Part shown: piece by piece, positions 57,392 through 64,000 of the stretch
How the letters are laid out: the number at the start of each line of letters is the position of its first letter
How positions within the stretch are numbered: position 1 is the stretch's first letter
DNA from: Tubiluchus corallicola
Taxonomy: Eukaryota > Priapulida > Priapulimorpha > Priapulimorphida > Tubiluchidae
DNA length: 64,000 nt
NCBI GenBank assembly: GCA_030141605.1
Contig: JAQGDQ010000065.1
Span: 620,001-684,000, forward strand
Reading direction: 5' to 3'
Position numbers and translations under genes: made by a program
Notes under the pieces: generated by a model
The model's database searches: none
What the model was told of the DNA's origin: nothing
What the model saw: the letters and a program-made list of their open reading frames with translations, nothing else

Positions 57392-58389
57392 TCATTGCTT
57401 CTTCATGCAAACAGCCTCCAAATGTCCTTTCTTGTCACAGAAATGGCACTTGGCATCTTTGTAGGGACAGTCTGTCACTTTGTGGGCCTTTCCACAATGG
57501 TAGCACTTTGTATCCATGTCTGTGAAATTTGAATGCTGATGGTTACTTCGTTGACACTTGTTCTGGTTCAGCTTGACTTTGTTGACAGGCGTGGTCTTGG
57601 AACCGTAGACAGTTTCCTTGGCAACCTTTGTTGCGTCTTCAGTCTCGATAGCAACTTGGACAACACGGGCAAAAGTCAGATCTTCGTCCTTGATCTTGAA
57701 AATAGCCTTCAAGACAGCTTCGTTGTTGACAGAGCCTATGAATCTCTGCCTCAGAGCTTCATCTTGTGGGTCTTGGATTGAAGAAAAGCCACAGGTAGCA
57801 GCATCTTGGCATATGCGAGCTGGTAACTCCTGAAGAGTTTCACCTGGCTTCCTTTGCATGTCACTCCAGAACTTGAAACATTCTTGCACAATGAAGAGTT
57901 TCGGGTCAAATCGGGTCTATCGACAGTTTGTTGATATCCTTGGATGGAGACTGTTGTGCAGCCAGATTTGGCAGTTGTTTGTAGATGGCGGCAGTCCGAT
58001 TTGTTAGGAAAACTTGAGCCTTATGTTGGTCAGGCATTGCGTTGGCAGCCACGAAGGTACCAAATCTTGACCAGTAGTTAGGCCACAGTTCAGAAGTTGG
58101 ATCAAAAGCAGCAAATGGTGGAATAGCAGCCATAAGTGCCGCTGCAGGTGGAAGATGGGCGCTTGAGCTGGAATTCTCTTTAGGATTTCGAGCCTGAAGC
58201 AGCCTCTTCATAACGTCCATATCTTCTCGGTGCTGCTGTGCCTGCCGTTCCATCTGTTCCCCCTGGATAAGAATCAGTTGAGCCATTTCTTCTTTGTGCT
58301 GCTGCGCATGCTGCGTGAGGAACTTGATAAGTTCGCCCATGTGCTCTGCTATCTTTGCTAGGATAAACAACTGTCTGCTGAGTCACCAA
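57392..58389 (-). pseudogene. Gypsy-3 gag
   Basis: The N-terminal part (58370-57906) has an amphipathic Gln/Glu-rich helix (LTQHAQQHKEEMAQLILIQG), then IPPFAAFDPTSELWPNYWSR. The next frame (57889-57392) has FWSDMQRKPGETLQELPAR, FIGSVNNEAVLKAIFKI and zinc knuckles CYHCGKAHKVTDC and CHFCDKKGHLEAVC. A stop after SIDPI at 57906 separates capsid halves; otherwise gag is well preserved. Confidence 0.85.
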
Positions 58390-58393
58390 AATT

Positions 58394-58765
58394 TGTTGTG
58401 TTTCTTTTTCTCGGATAGCTCATAGAGAAAACAAGAAAACGCATTGTCAAGTGGAACTGGTTTATTATGCGAGAATTCCTCAACACAAAGTATGAAGGAA
58501 CGCAAAATGTAAACAGTCAAGTGATAGAAAAATAGCATACGATAATCTGAGAGTCTAAGATTAATCTGAGAATATGAAAATAAACTTGAGCGGCCAGCTC
58601 TGCCTTATATATCAGTGCAAATCGACAACACCAGAACAATCTAGAAACTACTACGCGCATCGCGTATAGAAAGTTCTAGAATGTACATATTCTTCTACAA
58701 GGTAATAAGATTGGTTCTACTACACTATAGAACATTCTACAATATTCTAATGGATGTCCAAAACA
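58394..58765 (-). repeat. Gypsy-3 5' LTR
   Basis: Minus strand TGTTTTGGACATCC to CACAACA (372 bases, TG...CA). TATA box at LTR position 155-161 and AATAAA at about 300-305 (58466-58461) fit a U3-R-U5 layout. The sequence after the LTR, AATTTTGGTGACTC, is the candidate primer-binding region. Confidence 0.85.
58605..58747 (-). promoter_or_regulatory. Heat-shock-element cluster and TATA box in the gypsy-3 LTR
   Basis: Plus-strand coordinates: 58669-58681 GAAAGTTCTAGAA is a perfect GAAnnTTCnnGAA trimer. 58730-58747 GAACATTCTACAATATTC has four units with one mismatch (CAA for GAA). 58634-58646 GAACAATCTAGAA has three units with one mismatch. All lie upstream of TATATAA (58611-58605) in LTR orientation, the arrangement of heat-shock promoters bound by HSF trimers. 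The four-unit element is also retained in the truncated 3' LTR (54082-54099). Confidence 0.65.
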
Positions 58766-58929
58766 GAAATATTTCTAATTACATGGAAAATATGCCCTTG
58801 GATAACAAGTATATGTTTTTGAATTTGAAAAGAGGTGTCTCTTGCATTCAAATATGCATACAACAATTTAGCAATACACTAGGGAATTTCTGTTGACATT
58901 TTGACAGGGAGTTACTTCCCAAAGAAATT

Positions 58930-60845
58930 AAGGAAAGGAGGCAGTCGGAGTGGTCTGAAAAACAGATCAGCAAGGCGTAGAAAACAACTCCTATTATCAC
59001 TATTCTGTTATTAAACGTTCATTCACTCGGGAATAAAATAGATGAAAGATCAGCTACTTTTGGAATTTCAAATGCAAAACCTTTTACTTTTAACGTTTTA
59101 CTGAAACCTGGTTAGAGGAAGATTCCCCAGTTACATTGTAAACATTGACGGTTATACTCTATTTCATTAAGACAGGACAAAAGATTCTGGCAAAAGCTGT
59201 GGAGGAGGTGTCTGCACCTACATTAACGAAAAATGGGGTACAAATGTATGTGTTTGGGATAAGCTGATACTGTCATGTGCTGCCATCTTTCAGGCCTTCA
59301 GGCCTCGAATGAATTTTAGGCTTTAAATTTGTTAGCCTCTACTTATATCCTCAGGTGATTCAATGTATCTTTATGCAGAAGTCAGTAGGACGGTAGACTG
59401 TTACACCATCTAAATATTTGCTATCAGTTTTCTAAGTTTCTACTTAATTTAGCCAAACGTAATGATTTGGTAAATGCTTGTGACCCGTTTCTGCAGTTTT
59501 TTTGGTGTCTTTATTGCTCATATATAAACAAAAAATTGAAATCAAACAGTGATTTCACCCACAGCGATAAGACATATCTGTCTGGAATGACGCAATCAAA
59601 AAACCCTGCAGGAGTGTTTTGGTTTCACGCAGTGGGATGTGCTGTTACAAACTGAGCCTGACTCTGATAAACAAGTAGAGATTGCTTCAGATTGTACCTT
59701 AAATTTTATCAGAATGCAATAATTAATCGCAAACAAATCAGGGTGTTTCCAAATAGTAGGCCATGAATAAATAGAAATATTAATGATAAGATTAAAGCAA
59801 AACACCAACTAATCAAAAGTGGTAACTGTATAGAGTTGCACATAGGTATTTAGTTTTCTTACTTGTAGGCTTCAGTGCACCAGAGTAAATAATCACTTAT
59901 CAGAGCACTTGTTGTAAATACTGGGGCTCCTCGTGGATGTATTTTGTCACCGGATCTACCTTGTTTGAGCACACTGACTTATAGGTAGCCTCAACCTTTA
60001 CAAAATATGCAAATGACACTGCAATTGCAGGCATGATAACAAGGCGAAGATGAAATAATCTATCCACATGAAATATATGAACTTAAAATTTGGTGCAAAG
60101 AGCATAATTTGCTTCCAAATGCATAAAAAACAAGAGAGCTGATTATTAGCTTTGATCATAAATATACCCCAGAAGGGAGTCACTTTATAATCGACAGCAA
60201 ATGTGTTGAGGTTGTTGACTAGTTTAATTATCTGGCTGTTTGCTTAAGTCACAATTTAAAATTGATAGCAAACTAGTCATTTGTCTGCAAAAATGTATGA
60301 GCAGAATTTATTATCTAAGGAAACTTAAAGAAAGCTGTTATCGTGTACTGCTGCATATTGCGGAACCTTAATCTTCTTAATGATGACATATATCTTTTAA
60401 ACAAAATTACTGGCATTGCTGGTAAGGTCTGTGATACTCCAGTACCTACAATGGAAGATCTTTTTACAGAAGAAATAACAAAAAGTCAAAGTGTATTTAT
60501 AAATGACCCATCCCAGCCTTTTGCATCAAAGTTTGAAAAATTTGAAATCTGATATTATAAAAGCCTCATTTATAAAACTGAGAGATTTCTGAATTCTTTT
60601 ATTTCAAGTGCAATAAGACAATCAATCAACAGTAATCCTACAGGTGTAAATTTAATTTAATTTTATGATGTACCTTATGTACAAAAGCATTTTAGGATTA
60701 TGTTTGCTGAACTTTGTTCATGTGCAGATGTTGTTATTTCGTCTGTTTATAGTAACGTATATTTTAATCTTGAGCCAAGTGAAATTGTGATGAAAGATTA
60801 CTGCAAAGCAGAATAAATTTTATCTTATCTTATGTTATCTTACTT
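58930..60845 (+). mobile_element. LINE-G: heavily decayed LINE in an ABHD11 intron
   Basis: The plus strand has endonuclease pieces NVHSLGNKIDE, PSYIVNIDGYTLF, RTKDSGKSCGGGVCTYINEK and WGTN (58990-59240). RT pieces STGAPRGCILSPD and KYANDTAIAG follow (59915-60040), then thumb remains with MSRIYYLRKLKES (about 60300). The 3' end is a TCTTA-type tail (60816-60845). Every block is in a different frame. The GGGVCxYIN and TGAPQGCVLSP signatures fit Rex1/Jockey-like LINEs. Confidence 0.65.
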
Positions 60846-61014
60846 GCATTATTCTAAAGTGTACTAATATTATTAATTATATAAAAAGATTAGTATCATC
60901 TGTAAAGTAAAGTAATCATTCATGTACAATAGGAAAAGAGTGAAGATACATGAGGGTGAAGCCTCAAGGCACACCACAGTAGGTGTAAGCGATAGCTGAT
61001 TTAGTGTTCAAATA

Positions 61015-61840
61015 GTTTAATGCCTGTGCACCAAGTTGCTCACCACACACCCCAATCTAGGAAAGAAACAGTCAGAGAGGAGCTCGTAGAAAGGGAAAGA
61101 CTGGAGATTGTCCAAAAATCAGATTCCCCTAAGTCATATCTTACTGCCATTTGGATCATGAAAGACAGTACGATTAGATTTTGCATAGACTTCCGTGCTG
61201 TAAACAAACAGATGTATTTCACGGACTGTCCCAATCCTAAGGTTGGACGAGATCCTTGACAAACTTTACAGATCCGAGTGGCTTATTAGTCATGACATGA
61301 CAACGGTATACTGACACATTCCTCTAGTCAAGGAGTCTACACCAGTACCTGCATTTGTCATTGACTTTGGTAAATGGAATTTTAAAGTACTGTGTCGCTT
61401 GGTCAGGCAATACAGCAGTTCACCCTGTTACTAAAAACCAGAAAAATCCACGTGCATTCTTTCCTAGGAGTGCCAGGTTTTTACTGCAGATCATATCTCA
61501 CTTCAGTCAAACTGCAGCTCCATTAATTGTCTTAACAGAAAAGATCCAAACTACTGTCACCGAATGGTCGCTTGAATGTAAATGCAGCTTCACTATGTTA
61601 CGGGACTGTCTTTCATTTGAAAGTATACTGCACAGTCCAGATTCGTTCACCCCGACCACAGATGCTTCAATCAAAGATCTAGGTGCTGTACTACCCAAAA
61701 GCAGCCATCGGGTGAGCAAGTGCTGATAACATATCTTAGTCGGTTACTCACTTCAGCAGAGAAAAATTATTCTGTTATTAAACTTGAGCCTTTCTGCATT
61801 GTGTTTGCCATAGAATATGCCATATGCCAAGAGTACTAAA
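61015..61840 (+). pseudogene. Gypsy-4: Ty3/gypsy RT-RNase H fragment
   Basis: The plus strand reads PVHQVAHHTPQSRKETVREE, TIRFCIDFRAVNKQMYFTDC, SEWLISHDMTT and FGKWNFKVL (RT), then SHFSQTAAPLIVLTEK, FTPTTDASIKDLGAVLPKSS and SRLLTSAEKNYSVIKLE (RNase H). RT catalytic YxDD and most of the thumb are missing. The element is different from gypsy-3. It lies antisense to ABHD11 in the same intron. Confidence 0.75.
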
Positions 61841-61849
61841 TATCTAGCG

Positions 61850-63570
61850 ACCGAGTTAAGGGAAGCTTTATGCACAATGTTAGGTATCCCATGTAATTCA
61901 CACTTGAGTATGACTGCTTGGGTGTCCAGCATCTTACCATTCAGTTTTAATTGCGAAACAATGGGAAATGTTGTACAGCCATAAGAAATATATGCAAAAC
62001 AATGAGATTATAAGAATTTTGTTTTTCCTAAATGATAATACAATTATAAGAACAATGGGCAAGAATCGTATAATCACAAATTCAACAAAGTTTATAAACA
62101 CAGCTAGTTTTAATGAAACTGACTTTCTGTGTTGTAAGCCTTTTTTGGACACTTATGGTAATTAGTAATTACAGCTTTTCAGTCGATGAAGTAAAACCAA
62201 ACTTGTTCACTAATTAACTAAATGTTGTAGTATTAAGGGAATCGTGTAATAGTATACGAAGCTTTACAAAACTAATTTTCTCCTGTTCAATACTAATCAA
62301 TGATTGTAGTATTGATATAAATATTGTACAATTTAACTAATACATGAAGTCCTGCAATTATGTGAAATGTAACACTCATTTGTAAAATAAATAAAATACA
62401 TATATTATTATTTCTACATATATAAATATAAAATATATAATATAATATAATTAATTTATACATTTATATAAATAAATATAAATGCAAATGGGGCTATAGC
62501 ATCTTTGCTGTCCAAGTAAATCGAAGTGACCGCTCACAGACCCTGAGCCGCAGGCATGTCATACACACATCTTACATTAAACACGATAGGCCTATGATTA
62601 AGCTGATCGTGTGCATTATATTCGAGACAATGCCAGTTGATGTCACAGCGCTTGCATGGACTGCACCATAAGAGGCAGCACGCAGTTAGGTGTCGTTGCT
62701 GAGATTTACTTGTTAAGTTATTTGTTGCCAATTTATTAACTTTTTAGTACTGAGTCATTAATTTAAAGTGCATTGCTTTTCTCGTAAATGTCATAAAAGG
62801 TAGTCTCATTTTACTTTTCAAAAGTGATTAAATCTGTGTATGACTGGTCGTTTATTTGTGGGTTTAATAATTATTTCTTTAAAATTTATACTGTTCATTT
62901 TTTGTGCATTATTGCAGATATATTGTCATCTACATTATTACTACAGAGAAACACCTATTACTCCAAGCAAAATGAAATACTCATCCTAGTGGTATATGTA
63001 AATTTGGTCCCGGTATGTAAGCCAGCCCTGTTGTTAAACAGCTGCTAGTAAAGGGAGTCTATACAACACCATTTAGTATATATGCACTAACTCTTGGAAG
63101 CAAATGAAAACACAAAAATTAGATTTTATGAATATATGGCACATATCAGGGCACCACGGATAGGCAGAATCATCCCTACATGCAGATGACTTCAGTGCCT
63201 GAGTGGTAGTTGATCACAAGTATGGAGAGGGTTCTCGGCAGGTACAGCATCGGTACTTCTGGTTAAGGCTATCTTTCTGTGCTGAGAAAGAACTGGTATT
63301 AACAATCACAGTCTCTTAAATGAATAAATATAGGAACACGGTTCATAATCCAAGATCAGGACGCAAACAGAAAGATTTGAAAGATGTTCAAGTAACTCAC
63401 ATAATGCGCTGAGATTACTTCAGATAAGCCAGCCATTGATATGGCTTCACTATGACACATAATTATAATTTGCAGTGGTTAGAAAAACAGTCAAAACCTG
63501 TGTGAAGCTCAGCTACAATTTTGCTGACCTAAATGAAGATGCTTACAAATAGAATAAAACGCAATTCCAC
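61850..63570. other. ABHD11 intron, AT-rich, no other gene recognised
   Basis: Includes an (A/T)n tract at 62400-62485 and short frames without motifs. Confidence 0.5.
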
Positions 63571-63574
63571 ACAC

Positions 63575-63745
63575 CTTAACAATATCTTTGAGCTGTTCAT
63601 TTGCTTGTGCAACAGCTTGAGCAAGGCTATTTGCCTGAGAAAAATCAACGTTTAACATTCCTGTGACGTATGATGAAAAATATGACTTAGAGTTCATTTT
63701 TTTAGGAGCAACATCTAATAATGCTATTCTCTCCACAGTCAAAGG
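63575..63745 (-). CDS. ABHD11: ABHD11 internal coding exon
   Basis: Bounded by acceptor TTATGTTTTTTCAG and donor GTGTGT (63574-63569). Exactly 57 codons in phase 0: PLTVERIALLDVAPKKM, SYFSSYVTGMLNVDFSQ and AVAQANEQLKDIVK. This matches the ABHD11 segment after the nucleophile elbow (P-x-x-V-E-R-L-I-x-x-D-x-x-P), then the cap helices and the xDEQL motif. It splices in frame to EDLVRS of the next exon across a 10.6-kb intron. Exons for the N-terminus, targeting signal and the nucleophile Ser (G-x-S-x-G) must lie beyond 64000. Confidence 0.92.
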
Positions 63746-64000
63746 CTGAAAAAACATAAAAGAAATTAACAGTCATAAAAAGCAATCTTGAATTATCTCA
63801 ACATAAACATTATTAATTATAGTTACTGAATTATCAGGAGAATAAAAAAGAAAGAGAAAATTGTTAATACTGGGCAAAAGTACAGATAGAAAACAAACAA
63901 TATTGTTATTAATAATTAATAAAGTAAAAATTAAACATGGTGATTACTATCATAATTGAACAAACATGCATGCATAAATAATACTGTAATATGATAATAA

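Larger units (their letters stand above)
54070..58765 (-). mobile_element. Gypsy-3: Ty3/gypsy element in an ABHD11 intron, heat-shock-type LTR
   Basis: Minus strand: 5' LTR (58765-58394), gag (about 58370-57390), protease (57361-56980), RT (56900-56030), RNase H (56000-55620), integrase (55360-54280), a purine-rich tract GTGAGGAGG and a 3' LTR truncated to about 49 bases (54117-54069). Motifs resemble the K02A2.6-type gypsy group common in invertebrates. Frameshifts in RT and integrase, altered protease and RT active sites and the lost 3' LTR make it defective. Confidence 0.9.

Overview
The window looks like a repeat-rich, AT-rich nuclear segment of an invertebrate animal. The evidence is spliced genes with consensus splice sites, AATAAA signals, many CR1/Jockey-type and other LINEs, several Ty3/gypsy elements, DNA-transposon MITEs, and long AAT, CAGA and GT-rich microsatellites. 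I could not fix the phylum. A spiralian such as a mollusc or annelid would fit, but that is only an impression. There are no operons, and I saw no rRNA, tRNA or CRISPR.

Two host genes can be supported. (1) ABHD11, an alpha/beta-hydrolase, on the minus strand. Its last three coding exons lie at 63575-63745, 52827-53011 and 49269-49416. All splice phases agree, and the start lies beyond the right edge. Its two introns (3.4 kb and 10.6 kb) are filled with transposons. (2) A plus-strand terminal exon at 18081-18483. It encodes a hydrophobic signal-like segment, four cysteines and a W-Gly-Lys-Arg amidation/cleavage site, followed by a polyadenylation signal. It looks like a secreted, amidated peptide precursor of a type I do not recognise.

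Layout: 0.2-3.3 kb, LINE pieces and a GT-rich VNTR repeat. 6.3-11.7 kb, a minus-strand LINE whose RT core is missing and whose ORF1 carries a second LINE fragment with a 12-bp target duplication. 11.8-13.7 kb, further LINE remnants. 13.8-16.6 kb, VNTR copy, mariner relic and LINE relic. 18 kb, peptide gene. 20.6-23.7 kb, a LINE inserted into a CAGA microsatellite. 24-30 kb, Pao-like gag relic, LINE relics, a pogo/Tigger-like MITE, and a hAT-like MITE between inverted minisatellites. 31.1-33.7 kb, two head-to-head LINEs, one split by a solo LTR. 34.9-35.6 kb, gag-like zinc-knuckle relic. 36.7-41.8 kb, a complete but broken gypsy element with a tandemly amplified RNase H segment. 42.5-43.4 kb, second hAT-like MITE and an orphan coding-like fragment. 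45-46.7 kb, a scrambled gypsy. 47.1-48.8 kb, two VNTR copies. 48.9-64 kb, ABHD11 with intronic LINEs, a palindromic MITE and a gypsy element whose LTR carries a cluster of heat-shock elements upstream of its TATA box.

Nearly all transposon reading frames are broken by stops, frameshifts or deletions, so the region is mainly a graveyard of mobile DNA around two host genes. The most notable leads are the heat-shock-element LTR inside an ABHD11 intron, the unclassified peptide precursor, the microsatellite-embedded LINE, the VNTR composite repeat family and the higher-order repeat inside a gypsy RNase H.
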